Source: Lachnospiraceae bacterium (lineage in GTDB: Bacteria > Bacillota > Clostridia > Lachnospirales > Lachnospiraceae). From it: a stretch of DNA of 64,000 bases. Position numbers and translations under genes: made by a program. Position 1 is the first letter of the stretch; every line of letters begins with the position of its first letter. The stretch spans positions 1 through 64,000 of the forward strand of contig JAAWCE010000046.1 of assembly GCA_022793065.1 (NCBI GenBank), given 5' to 3'. Below the pieces are notes generated by a model that had not been told where the DNA came from, made no database searches, and saw only the letters and a program-made list of their open reading frames with translations. Shown here in pieces: positions 54,319 to 63,000 of the stretch.

Positions 54319-55552
54319 AGGGTTACATGAAGAAATGATAGCAAATTTGGACCGATTGGTTCAAGACCATATGATACAAGGGAGACAAATTTACTTGTTT
54401 GGACATTGTAATGCCACAGAAGAATTAGCAGATGTGCTGCTTGCGCGAGGTTTTACAGTGACGGCCATACTGGACAATCATGAGGCAAAACAGGGAAAGC
54501 GTTATGGGGGTATTGAAATAAGACATCCCAGAGAGATATTGAATCAGCCGTCCCATGAGACTTTAGTGTGTATAGTGGCCAGAGCTTATGCCGCAATGGC
54601 AGCACAGTTGAGACATATGGGCTATGACGGGCCCATAGAAAAACTTGTGGATTACAATAGTTATGCGGAATACTCTCTTTCTGGGGAAACCATGGACCGT
54701 ATGCGGCAAAGGGTGGAGAGAGGAAGCAGGCTGTTAGAGAGAATGAAAGAGACACATCCGGGGCGTTTTATTCTGCTATGTCCTTTCTCCGCCCTGGGAG
54801 ATATCTATCTGATGATGGCATATCTGCCGGGTTTTTTGGAGAAGAGAGGGATTGGGGGCTGTGTTGTGGGGGTGGTGGGAAAGGCATGTGGGGAAGTGGT
54901 GGGTCTGTTTGGGGCATATGAGGTGGAAGTGTATGTGCAGAAGGACATGGATGCAATGATTCAGGCCGCATTGTACGCCGAAGACAAAAACGTATTTATC
55001 CCTCATCAGGACAGGCCCTATGTGGTGAATCTTTCACAGGTATTGTATGTAAAAAAGATTCCTTTGGAGCAATTATATTGTTGCGGCGTGTATGGTCTGC
55101 CCGCGTCTGCGAGACCGGCCAGTCCGGTCTGTCTGCGTAACTATGAAAGAATTGAGGATATAAAAGCCGGGCGTTCCGTCATTTTATCACCTTATGCCAA
55201 ATCGGTGACCACATTATCTTCGGATGTATGGGATAGTGTGGTGAACAGTTTTCGTAAGAGGGGATATCAGTGCTATACAAACGTGGCGGGAGAAGAGAAG
55301 CCGCTTCCGGGAACATTGCCCATTGGGCCGGCCATTTCAGAAATTCAGTCTGTGGCAGAAAGAGCGGGAATTTTTATTGGCATCAGAAGCGGGCTTTGTG
55401 ATGTATTGCGGGAAGCCGCCTGTAGGAAAGTCGCGCTTTATCCTGATTATTTTTATTGTGACACGCAATGGAAAGCCATTGAAATGTATGCGCTGGAGGG
55501 ATGGGAGAATATTGTCGTAAAGGAAGGATTTCGATGGAAAGAAATGAATTAA
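54311..55552 (+). CDS. Rossmann module fused to GT-B (heptosyltransferase-like) domain, copy 2
   Basis: The protein has 413 residues; ATG 54311 lies in the end of the GT2 gene. The module is at about 15-110 (IYLFGHCNATEELADVLL, TAILDNHEAKQGKRY). The GT-B part has LLCPFSALGDIYLMMAYL, VILSPYAKSVTTLSSDVW and FIGIRSGLCDVLREAACRKVALY. The shared motifs make it a paralog of the 47555 gene, with which it also shares ...KQGKRYGG/...KQGSYCS. Two such transferases could build a di-heptose or act on different acceptors. Confidence 0.7.
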   Translation: MDKGLHEEMIANLDRLVQDHMIQGRQIYLFGHCNATEELADVLLARGFTVTAILDNHEAKQGKRYGGIEIRHPREILNQPSHETLVCIVARAYAAMAAQLRHMGYDGPIEKLVDYNSYAEYSLSGETMDRMRQRVERGSRLLERMKETHPGRFILLCPFSALGDIYLMMAYLPGFLEKRGIGGCVVGVVGKACGEVVGLFGAYEVEVYVQKDMDAMIQAALYAEDKNVFIPHQDRPYVVNLSQVLYVKKIPLEQLYCCGVYGLPASARPASPVCLRNYERIEDIKAGRSVILSPYAKSVTTLSSDVWDSVVNSFRKRGYQCYTNVAGEEKPLPGTLPIGPAISEIQSVAERAGIFIGIRSGLCDVLREAACRKVALYPDYFYCDTQWKAIEMYALEGWENIVVKEGFRWKEMN

Positions 55553-55908
55553 TATTATCCACATTGTCTAAAACATGGATTTTTGACCTGGATGGGACGA
55601 TTGTGGAGCATAACGGTTATAAGAGTAGGGGAGAGGATTTGTTATTGGATGGGGTGAAGGAATATCTGGATAACATTCCTTTGGAGGACAAGATTATTAT
55701 ATTGACTTCACGCCAGGAAGCGTATCGGGCACAGACATTGGAGTTTTTGGAAAAGAACAAAATTAGATATGATGAAATCTTGTTTCAAATGCCTATGGGG
55801 GAGCGGATTGTAGTAAATGACAGGAAACCGTCCGGGCTGGATATGGCAATCGCAATCAATCTGGACAGGGACCATTTTGAACTGCCATCTATTATCAGGG
55901 AAAGGTAG
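55534..55908 (+). CDS. Small HAD-superfamily phosphatase
   Basis: The protein has 124 residues; ATG 55534 follows AAGGAAGG. The HAD motif IFDLDGTIVEHNGY is at the N-terminus, LTSRQEAYRAQ is motif II, and VVNDRKPSGLDMA is the acidic motif IV. The protein is short and has no cap domain, like KdsC or polynucleotide-type HADs. It sits beside the Rpe-like gene and SIS/nucleotidyltransferase branch, so it could remove a phosphate in the pentose or heptose branch. Substrate unknown. Confidence 0.75.
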   Translation: MERNELILSTLSKTWIFDLDGTIVEHNGYKSRGEDLLLDGVKEYLDNIPLEDKIIILTSRQEAYRAQTLEFLEKNKIRYDEILFQMPMGERIVVNDRKPSGLDMAIAINLDRDHFELPSIIRER

Positions 55909-55916
55909 GGAAGACA

Positions 55917-56579
55917 ATGCAATTTGAACTGACAGCTTCTATGATGTGCGCCAATTACGGAAATCTGGAGCAGGAAGTGAAGAACCTGGAGGAAGGCGGT
56001 ATTGATTCCTTTCACATAGATATTATGGACGGACGTTATGTGCCCAATTATGCCATGTCTCTAAATGACATGCGCTATATAGCGTCTGTGGCCACGAAAC
56101 CTCTGGATGTGCATTTGATGGTGGAACATCCCAATAATACCATAGAGATATTTATCAATGCGCTGCGGCAGGGGGATACTATTTATATCCATCCGGAAGC
56201 GGAATATCATCCATCCACCACGCTGCAAAAGATTATCAATGCAGGGCTGACGCCGGGAATCGCAATTAATCCGGGAACCAGTGTGGAGACGGTTATGGAG
56301 ATGCTGCGCATTGTGAAGAAGGTTTTAGTAATGACGGTAAATCCAGGAAATGCGGGCCAAATGTTTATGCCCTATGTAGGAAAAAAGATTACAAAGCTTT
56401 TGGCATTGAAGGAAGAAATGCATTTTGAACTTTATTGGGACGGGGCTTGCAGTGCAGATAAAATCTTAGAATTTGCGCCACGGGGAGTGGCGGGCTTTGT
56501 GTTGGGCACAACATTGCTTTTTGGAAAAAATGTTCCTTATAGGGATACTTTAAAAAATATTCGGGAGTTAAAATTTTGA
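55917..56579 (+). CDS. rpe: Ribulose-phosphate 3-epimerase-like protein
   Basis: The protein has 220 residues, the usual Rpe length. The barrel shows LTASMMCANYGNLEQEV, FHIDIMDGRYVPNYAM (metal-binding His/Asp), LDVHLMVEHP, VNPGNAGQMFMPYVGKKI, and GTTLLFG for phosphate binding. It interconverts ribulose 5-phosphate and xylulose 5-phosphate (or a related pair), the feed for transketolase. As the last gene of the cluster it could supply carbon for sedoheptulose 7-phosphate. A housekeeping rpe is likely elsewhere. Confidence 0.85.
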   Translation: MQFELTASMMCANYGNLEQEVKNLEEGGIDSFHIDIMDGRYVPNYAMSLNDMRYIASVATKPLDVHLMVEHPNNTIEIFINALRQGDTIYIHPEAEYHPSTTLQKIINAGLTPGIAINPGTSVETVMEMLRIVKKVLVMTVNPGNAGQMFMPYVGKKITKLLALKEEMHFELYWDGACSADKILEFAPRGVAGFVLGTTLLFGKNVPYRDTLKNIRELKF

Positions 56580-56726
56580 CCGTTGATCTCTCATAAATAT
56601 ACCAAATCGCATGAGATTATGGTAGAATATAATTATATTTGATACATGAAACTGTTGAACGGCAATTGATTTTATGATTGTATTTTATCAGATATGGTAT
56701 GTGGATTTTACCAATGGAGGTATAGG

Positions 56727-57338
56727 ATGAGTGAAATGAAAGAAAAAATACATACGGGAGAACTGTATCTGCCTGGTGACAAGGAGATTATGAGAGAACA
56801 GGTGGCTTATCAGGATAGGCTGTGTGATTATAATATGACCAAACCTTCTGAAACGGAAAAGAGAATGGAGATGTTGAAGGAGATGCTTGGCGATTGCGGT
56901 GAAGGAGTGTATATAGAGGCGCCTTTTTACGCAAATTTTGGAGGGCACAATTGCCACTTTGGAAATATGGTGTATGCCAATTATCATTTGACATGTGTGG
57001 ATGATACCCATATCTATGTGGGGGATTACACCATGTTTGGGCCTAATGTAATCATTGCAACAGCCGGCCATCCGATTCTGCCGCAGCTTCGGGAGCAGAC
57101 ATATCAGTATAATATGCCTGTAACCATTGGCAGAAATTGCTGGATTGGCGCCGGGGCAATTATTTTGCCGGGCGTTACAATTGGGGATAATACCGTAATC
57201 GGCGCCGGAAGTGTAGTGACAAAAGATATTCCGGCAAACGTGGTAGCAGTGGGGAATCCCTGTATCGTCATGCGTGAAATTAATGAACATGATAAGGAAT
57301 ATTATTATAAAGAAAGAAGAATTCAAATTGGAAATTAA
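56727..57338 (+). CDS. Sugar O-acetyltransferase (maltose acetyltransferase family)
   Basis: The protein has 203 residues; ATG 56727 follows GGAGG. The N-terminal MKEKIHTGELYLPGD and the hexapeptide-repeat left-handed beta-helix (FGGHNCHFGNMVYANYHL, YVGDYTMFGPNVII, WIGAGAIILPGVTIGDN) with catalytic His in FGNMVYANYHLTC or CNAGHP-like TAGHPIL are typical of maltose/galactoside acetyltransferases. It acetylates free sugars with acetyl-CoA. It has its own leader and is probably not part of the glycan operon. Confidence 0.85.
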   Translation: MSEMKEKIHTGELYLPGDKEIMREQVAYQDRLCDYNMTKPSETEKRMEMLKEMLGDCGEGVYIEAPFYANFGGHNCHFGNMVYANYHLTCVDDTHIYVGDYTMFGPNVIIATAGHPILPQLREQTYQYNMPVTIGRNCWIGAGAIILPGVTIGDNTVIGAGSVVTKDIPANVVAVGNPCIVMREINEHDKEYYYKERRIQIGN

Positions 57339-57350
57339 AAGTATAAAAAT

Positions 57351-57388
57351 AACGCTGCTGCACTTAAAATTATAGGTGATGCAGCGTT
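57351..57388 (+). terminator. Hairpin after the acetyltransferase (weak terminator)
   Basis: AACGCTGC pairs with GCAGCGTT, with an internal CAC/GTG pair. It has no T run, so its efficiency is doubtful. Confidence 0.35.
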
Positions 57389-57423
57389 AGCTAATTTAAA
57401 TTGACATACACATTTTTCAGAAA

Positions 57424-57559
57424 TAAAAAATTTGGAAAGAGGAGCAACCCGAAGGGGAATGTAACAGGTTGCCCGTTTCCAAAATGATAGCTGGCCTGCT
57501 ATCCGTTCTAAACGGTCACCAGCTTTTATCATTATACTATGTTTTTTCTGACAAAGCAA
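57424..57559 (-). ncRNA. Candidate small RNA with its own promoter and terminator
   Basis: Read on the minus strand, a TTGCTT/TATAAT promoter (17-base spacer; 57531-57559) starts a transcript of about 100 bases. It folds into two neat domains: ATGATA/TATCAT with GCTGG/CCAGC and CCGTT/AACGG (57484-57532), then TTTGGAAA/TTTCCAAA with GCAACC/GGTTGC (57431-57483). The second domain is followed by T6, so it is also a rho-independent terminator. No protein-coding potential is convincing. It has the look of a conserved small RNA; the class is unknown to me. Confidence 0.6.
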
Positions 57560-57652
57560 TAGTAAATTTGAATTTATTTGCTATAATTATAATTATTTTT
57601 TGTGGAAGATAATGAGAGAGAAGAGGAAGTTTATAAATAAAGTTTTTGTCAA

Positions 57653-57680
57653 GGACTGACTTACAAAGTAAGAATAGTCC
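57653..57680 (+). other. Hairpin at the start of repeat element A copy 2
   Basis: GGACT-GA-CTTAC pairs with GTAAG-AAT-AGTCC, a ten-pair hairpin just before element A. There is no gene directly downstream. Confidence 0.45.
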
Positions 57681-57747
57681 AGCTAAGAAATGTCAAGAGA
57701 AAATTTAAAAACAGTCTCGCAGTGGAGAGACTGTACTGGAATAGGAT
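57673..57747 (+). repeat. Dispersed intergenic element A, copy 2
   Basis: This copy closely matches 12227-12325, with a clean ACAGTCTC/GAGACTGT hairpin, and ends in ACTGGAATAGGA. It lies outside the cluster's 3' end, so the element brackets the cluster. Confidence 0.6.
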
Positions 57748-57816
57748 GGAAATTACTGATAGAATGTGGGTTGTGTTGGGACATGAAAAAATATATGAAA
57801 ATTTTTTGAAAAAGTG

Positions 57817-57845
57817 TTGACAAATTTCTACTTTTTATGTATACT
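57817..57845 (+). promoter_or_regulatory. Consensus sigma-A promoter
   Basis: TTGACA (57817-57822) and TATACT (57840-57845) with a 17-base spacer. It drives the short hairpin region that follows, with no gene on the plus strand. Confidence 0.65.
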
Positions 57846-57849
57846 AATA

Positions 57850-57920
57850 AACGAATTCCCCTTTTATTAAGATGAAGCACCCGCAGAGTAAAATCTGTGA
57901 GTGCTTTGTCTTATTTTATA
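57850..57920 (+). ncRNA. Candidate small RNA or orphan transcript ending in a terminator hairpin
   Basis: Just after the promoter, AAGCAC (57875-57880) pairs with GTGCTT (57901-57906), with an inner CGCAGA/TCTGTG pair, and a T-rich tail follows. The transcript would be about 60-70 bases and non-coding. It faces the convergent gene at 57969. Confidence 0.45.
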
Positions 57921-57968
57921 GCTTAAAAATTGACTGCGCTTCCTATGATAGATTTTTCTTGTTTCACC

Positions 57969-58361
57969 TTATACAATAATATCTTGTCCTGTTTCGTAGC
58001 GCATTTTGTTCGTGAAGGCATCCGGCGTTTTTTCCATTTGCGCCATGGTTTCAAAGGCGGAAAGTATTAGCCGCGGCTGTCTGTAGCGGTTCATTTCGTC
58101 GGGACGATCCATGTATAGTTTAAAGTGATCAACTTGCCAGATTAGTATGTCGGCCAGGGTATAGCCGGCCACCTGATATTTGCACAATGGTGTGCCGTAG
58201 TCGTGATAATAAGCCAGTTCTTGTAACAGACCTTCGGATTGACTGATGGCCTGCCAGAGAGTGTCCGCATAAGTTTGGTCTTTTTCGGCCTGTACAGCAA
58301 GTGAGTATATAAAGTTTTGTAGTGTTGCAAGGGCTTGTTGTAATTGTTTCTTCTCATCCAT
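57969..58361 (-). CDS. Uncharacterised 130-residue protein
   Basis: This minus-strand gene has an AGGAGG site ten bases before its ATG at 58361. The protein is helical, with a coiled-coil-like N-terminus (MDEKKQLQQALATLQNFI), and PDEMNRYRQPRLILSAFETMAQMEK near the end. No known domain is apparent. It is transcribed away from the tRNA-Trp gene in the same direction. A single unknown conserved protein is the most I can say. Confidence 0.6.
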   Translation of the reverse strand: MDEKKQLQQALATLQNFIYSLAVQAEKDQTYADTLWQAISQSEGLLQELAYYHDYGTPLCKYQVAGYTLADILIWQVDHFKLYMDRPDEMNRYRQPRLILSAFETMAQMEKTPDAFTNKMRYETGQDIIV

Positions 58362-58454
58362 TTCTTTCTGTCCTCCTGTATTATTTTCTCATTATTCCTG
58401 GTAATGTCTCCCTTATAACGGGTCTTGGGAAGGAAGATATATGCCGGCAATATG

Positions 58455-58496
58455 AAAAAACGCCGGAAAATGTAATAACACTTTCCGGCGTTTTTT
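58455..58496. terminator. Bidirectional terminator next to tRNA-Trp
   Basis: CGCCGGAAA (58461-58469) pairs with TTTCCGGCG (58482-58490); A6 precedes and T6 follows, so it works on both strands. It ends the minus-strand tRNA transcript. Confidence 0.8.
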
Positions 58497-58501
58497 CTGA
58501 A

Positions 58502-58572
58502 CAGGGGAAGAGAGGATCGAACTCCCGTTTACGGTTTTGGAGACCGCCGCACTACCGCTGTACTATTCCCCT
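58502..58572 (-). tRNA. tRNA-Trp (anticodon CCA)
   Basis: On the minus strand, a 71-base cloverleaf: acceptor AGGGGAA/TTCCCCT, D stem GTAC/GTGC with a short seven-base loop, anticodon stem GCGGT/ACCGT around loop CTCCAAA with CCA, T arm GGGAG-TTCGATC-CTCTC, and discriminator G. The 3' CCA is not encoded. The anticodon CCA reads UGG (Trp). Confidence 0.93.
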
Positions 58573-58737
58573 ATTTTATAACTTGCCGCTGACAAAGTAC
58601 ATTATAGCACAGGTGGGGTAGAATAATCAAGTAGAAATTTAAAATTTTACTGTACTTTTTTTAAAATTGTGGTAAAATTAAAATACATGTGTGTCATTTT
58701 TTGTTAAAATAAGGATAGATTGAAGGCAGGTGTTAAT

Positions 58738-59205
58738 ATGGAACAGGTGACAGAATATCGGCACAAGTTGATAGAAGAATATAAACAGGCAGCGGGGCCG
58801 CTGTTTAAGTTTGTTCCCTGGCTGGAGAAGAATTCGGGAAAACCTGGCAGTACCAATTACCGGGGGCAGGGATTTACGGAACATTCTATGAGTTTTCCGG
58901 TTTATGACGCCACACTGATGAGTTTTATGAAGGAGGCTTCCGCTTCATCTCTGATGGATAGGAATTACAATTATGTATATACACGGAAAAATATTAAGAC
59001 CCATGAGCAGGAGAGAAAAATGATTCTGGCAGCCGGGGTAAATGATTGGGATACTCTGCGGGGAATTCTGTCAAAGTATGTTCTGGGAGGCAGGGTCAGG
59101 AGCAAGCTTTGGAGTGAAGGGGTGCAGGAACGGATTTTTTTAATGGTATTGGAGCAGATGCGCAAAATTATTGAATATTGGGATAAGCCAATGGAGGCAG
59201 GATGA
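58738..59205 (+). CDS. DUF6508-like protein
   Basis: The protein has 155 residues; start ATG 58738, with a GGCAGGTG site. The sequence (FVPWLEKNSGKPGSTNYRGQG...SFPVYDATLMSFMKEA...MDRNYNYVYTRKNI) resembles the small conserved DUF6508 proteins of Firmicutes. It has no signal peptide or membrane helix, and looks helical. It is followed by a TetR-type regulator gene. No function is known to me. Confidence 0.65.
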   Translation: MEQVTEYRHKLIEEYKQAAGPLFKFVPWLEKNSGKPGSTNYRGQGFTEHSMSFPVYDATLMSFMKEASASSLMDRNYNYVYTRKNIKTHEQERKMILAAGVNDWDTLRGILSKYVLGGRVRSKLWSEGVQERIFLMVLEQMRKIIEYWDKPMEAG

Positions 59206-59297
59206 AGATAGGCGTCAAATTGCCATTTGCCGGAATCGAAGCTGTCTGTGATTGGCAATTGGAATAGAGTAGATCTGAATGTGAAATGGAGTATGAC

Positions 59298-59894
59298 ATG
59301 GGAGAGAAATCGGTACAGAAGAAGAAATTTATATTGGAGACTGCCAGAAGGGTTTTCATGGAAAAAGGATTTAAGAAGGTTACCATGAAAGACATAGTGG
59401 AGGCTTGTGAAATCAGCAGGGGCGGTCTCTATCTGTACTTTGAAAGTACCAGCCAGATATTCCTGGAAGTGATGAAATTGGAGAGTCAGGAGGCGGATGA
59501 TGTATTTTCCGATAGTATAGCGGAAGATGCCACGGCGGCGGATATTCTGATTTTATTTTTGCGGGAACAGAAGAAGGAACTGCTCAGGAAGAATGATACT
59601 TTGACACAGGCAATTTATGAATTCTACTTCCAAAATCAATTAAGCAAAAAAGATAATATTTTAAAGAAACAGTTTGACTCTGCGGTGAAAATCATTGAAA
59701 AACTCATAGAAGCCGGTGTGGAAAGCGGTGAATTTAGCTGTGAGGATTGTTTGGGCACGGCAAGAAATATTATGTTTGTGTTGGAGGGATTGAAAATATC
59801 TGCTCAAACCATAGGTATTACAGCGGAAACGGTAGACAGGGAAATTCTATTTATCCTGAAATCGTTGGGAACCAGTGACTCTTGGGAGGAATAA
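59298..59894 (+). CDS. TetR-family transcriptional regulator
   Basis: The protein has about 198 residues; ATG 59298 has GGAG six bases upstream (ATG 59286 is the alternative). The N-terminal helix-turn-helix shows ILETARRVFMEKGFKKVTMKDIVEACEISRGGLYLYFESTSQIF (about 10-52). A ligand-binding C-terminal domain of the usual length follows. It is not next to an obvious target; the neighbours are the DUF6508 gene and purL. Confidence 0.9.
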   Translation: MGEKSVQKKKFILETARRVFMEKGFKKVTMKDIVEACEISRGGLYLYFESTSQIFLEVMKLESQEADDVFSDSIAEDATAADILILFLREQKKELLRKNDTLTQAIYEFYFQNQLSKKDNILKKQFDSAVKIIEKLIEAGVESGEFSCEDCLGTARNIMFVLEGLKISAQTIGITAETVDREILFILKSLGTSDSWEE

Positions 59895-60028
59895 AGCCGG
59901 GAATCCGGTCTTGTAAATGAATTTCTGAGATGAAAGATTTTTGAGATGAATGATATTGGGAACGGTTGAGGAAAAGACGTAATGGATGGAAGTACAAAAT
60001 ATAAGTAAAATATACACGGAGGTGCAGG

Positions 60029-63000
60029 ATGGGAAGTGTCAGGCGTATTTATGTGGAAAAAAAGGAGCCCTATGCCGTGAAGGCAAGGGAGCTGCATGAG
60101 GAAATCGAAAGCTTTCTCGGCGTTTGTACGGAGGGCGTTAGAATGTTTATCCGTTATGATGTGGAGAATATTTCTGATGAGGTGTTTGAACGTGCGTGCA
60201 GGTCGGTTTTCTCGGAGCCGCCGGTGGATAATTTGTATTTTGAGGAAATCCAGATTCCGGAAGGGGCGAAAGTGTTTTCGGTGGAATTTTTGCCGGGACA
60301 GTTTGATCAAAGAGCGGATTCAGCAGTGCAGTGCGTGAGATTTTTAAAAGAAGATGAAGAACCTGTAATCCGTACTGCCGTTACTTATATGATTTTGGGA
60401 AATATTACGGAGGAAGCGTTTGCCAAGATTAAAGCGTATTGTATTAACCCTGTGGATTCTAGGGAGACAGACAGCGTGAAGCCGGACACATTGATTACAG
60501 TTTTTGAAGAACCGGAAGATATTGTAATACTTGACGGCTTTACACAGATGGAGGAAGAGGCTCTTCGCAAACAATATGATTCCCTATCCCTGGCAATGAC
60601 ATTTAAAGATTTTCTTCATATTCAGAAATATTTCTGTCAGGAGGAAAAGAGGGACCCTTCCATGACTGAAATCAGAGTGTTGGATACCTATTGGTCCGAC
60701 CACTGCAGGCATACCACTTTTTCTACGGAATTGACAGCGGTGGAATTTGGTGAAGGGTATTACCGCACACCTATGGAGAAAACTTATCGGAATTATATGG
60801 AAGTCAGAGAAGAAATATATGGGGGGCGGAAGGATAAGTTTATCTGTCTGATGGATTTGGCCCTGGCGGCTATGCGGAAATTGAAAAAAGACGGAAAATT
60901 GGCGGATATGGAAGAATCCGATGAAATCAATGCCTGTTCTGTTGTGGTGCCTGTGGAGATGGATTATGGTGACCATAAGGAAACAGAAGAATGGCTGGTA
61001 TTTTTCAAAAATGAAACCCACAATCACCCTACGGAGATTGAGCCTTTTGGCGGCGCTGCAACCTGTCTGGGAGGGGCCATACGAGATCCATTGTCAGGGC
61101 GCGGTTATGTGTATCAGGCTATGCGTGTCACTGGTGCGGCAGACCCTACGGTTCTTGTGGCAGACACTTTGAAGGGAAAGCTGCCGCAGAAAAAACTGGT
61201 TCGGGGAGCCGCCAACGGTTATTCTTCCTATGGCAATCAGATTGGACTGGCCACCGGTTTAGTGAAGGAGATTTACCATCCTGATTATGTGGCGAAAAGA
61301 ATGGAAATAGGTGCGGTAATGGGGGCTGCGCCCAGGAAAAACGTAATTCGGGAGACTTCTGATCCAGGAGATGTCATTATTCTTTTGGGCGGACGTACCG
61401 GAAGGGATGGCTGCGGTGGTGCCACAGGTTCTTCTAAAGTGCATACGGAGCAGTCCATTGAGACTTGCGGCGCGGAGGTGCAGAAAGGTAATGCGCCTAC
61501 GGAACGTAAGATACAGAGGCTTTTCCGCAGGGAAGAGGTCAGCCGCATGATTAAAAAATGCAATGATTTTGGTGCGGGCGGCGTGTCCGTTGCCATAGGT
61601 GAGCTGGCGGATGGTTTGATGGTGGATTTGGACAAGGTTCCAAAAAAATATGCCGGTTTGGATGGCACGGAGCTGGCCATTTCCGAATCTCAGGAGCGTA
61701 TGGCGGTGGTGGTTGACCCGAAAGACGTGGAAAAGTTCCTTGAGGCTGCGCAGGAAGAGAATTTGGAAGCAGTGGTGGTTGCGGTGGTCACGGAAGAACC
61801 CAGACTGGTGCTGAACTGGCGGGGGAAGAAAATCGTAGATTTGAAGAGGGCTTTTCTGGATACCAACGGCGCCCATCAGGAGACGGCAGTAAAGGTGGAG
61901 ATTCCAGAGGAAGAACAGAATTATTTCAGGAAGTGGTCGGTGCCCGCAGTGGGAGATGCGTTGGAGAAAGGGGATGTAAAGTCCGCGTGGCTGGCGCTTC
62001 TGCATGATTTGAATGTGTGTTCTCAGAAGGGACTTGTGGAGATGTTCGATGCTTCCATAGGTGCGGGCAGCGTATTGATGCCCTATGGAGGGAAACATCA
62101 GTTGACGGAAACTCAGGCGATGGTGGCAAAGCTGCCTGTGCAGGAGGGAAAGACCGACACGGTGACTATGATGAGTTTTGGATTTGATCCATATTTGTCT
62201 TCCTGGAGTCCCTATCATGGTGCAATTTATGCGGTGGTAGAGTCCATGGCAAAGATTGTGGCCAACGGCGGTGATTTTTCCAGAATTCGCTTTACATTTC
62301 AGGAGTATTTCCGCAGGATGACAGAGGACCCTGCACGTTGGAGCCAGCCTTTTTCCGCACTGTTGGGGGCTTATGATGCGCAGATGGGTTTTGGGCTGCC
62401 GTCCATTGGCGGTAAGGATAGTATGTCGGGGACTTTTAATGAGATTGATGTGCCGCCCACACTGGTTTCTTTTGCGGTAAATATAGCCAAACACCAGGAT
62501 ATTGTGACGCCGGAATTGAAGGAAGCGGGGAATGTGCTGGTTCGGTTTAAGATAGAGAAGGATGAATATGATATTCCCTTATATCAGGAGGTTGCAAAAC
62601 TCTATGATGATATTCTGCGGCTTGAGCAGGAGAAAAAGGTGGTTTCCGCTTATGCGCTGGATGCAAAAGGCGTGGCGGCAGCAATTTCCAAAATGGCTTT
62701 TGGCAACGGACTGGGTGTAAAGATTGCAAATCATGTGACCGTTGAGGAGTTATTCGGTAATGGATTGGGAGACATTTTGGCGGAAGTGCCGGAAGAAAAA
62801 CTGCGGGAAGTTACGGAGTCTGTTGATGATAGTTTTGTGGTGATAGGAACAATCACCAAAGAGCCGGTATTTTCTTATGGCGATGTGGCGATTACCATGG
62901 AAGAAGCGCTGGAAGCATGGACTTCCAAGTTAGAGAAGGTGTTTGCCACCAAAGCTGTGAAGGAGAAAAAAGCTGTCAACAGCGATTGCTATAAGGCGGA

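Noticed and set aside
56580-56726. A terminator or promoter between the Rpe-like gene and the acetyltransferase
   Set aside because: TCTCAT/ATGAGA can pair but has no T run, and no -35/-10 pair has proper spacing.
57335-57559. A 74-codon minus-strand reading frame
   Set aside because: It lies entirely over the structured RNA and the acetyltransferase tail hairpin, so the RNA explanation is better.
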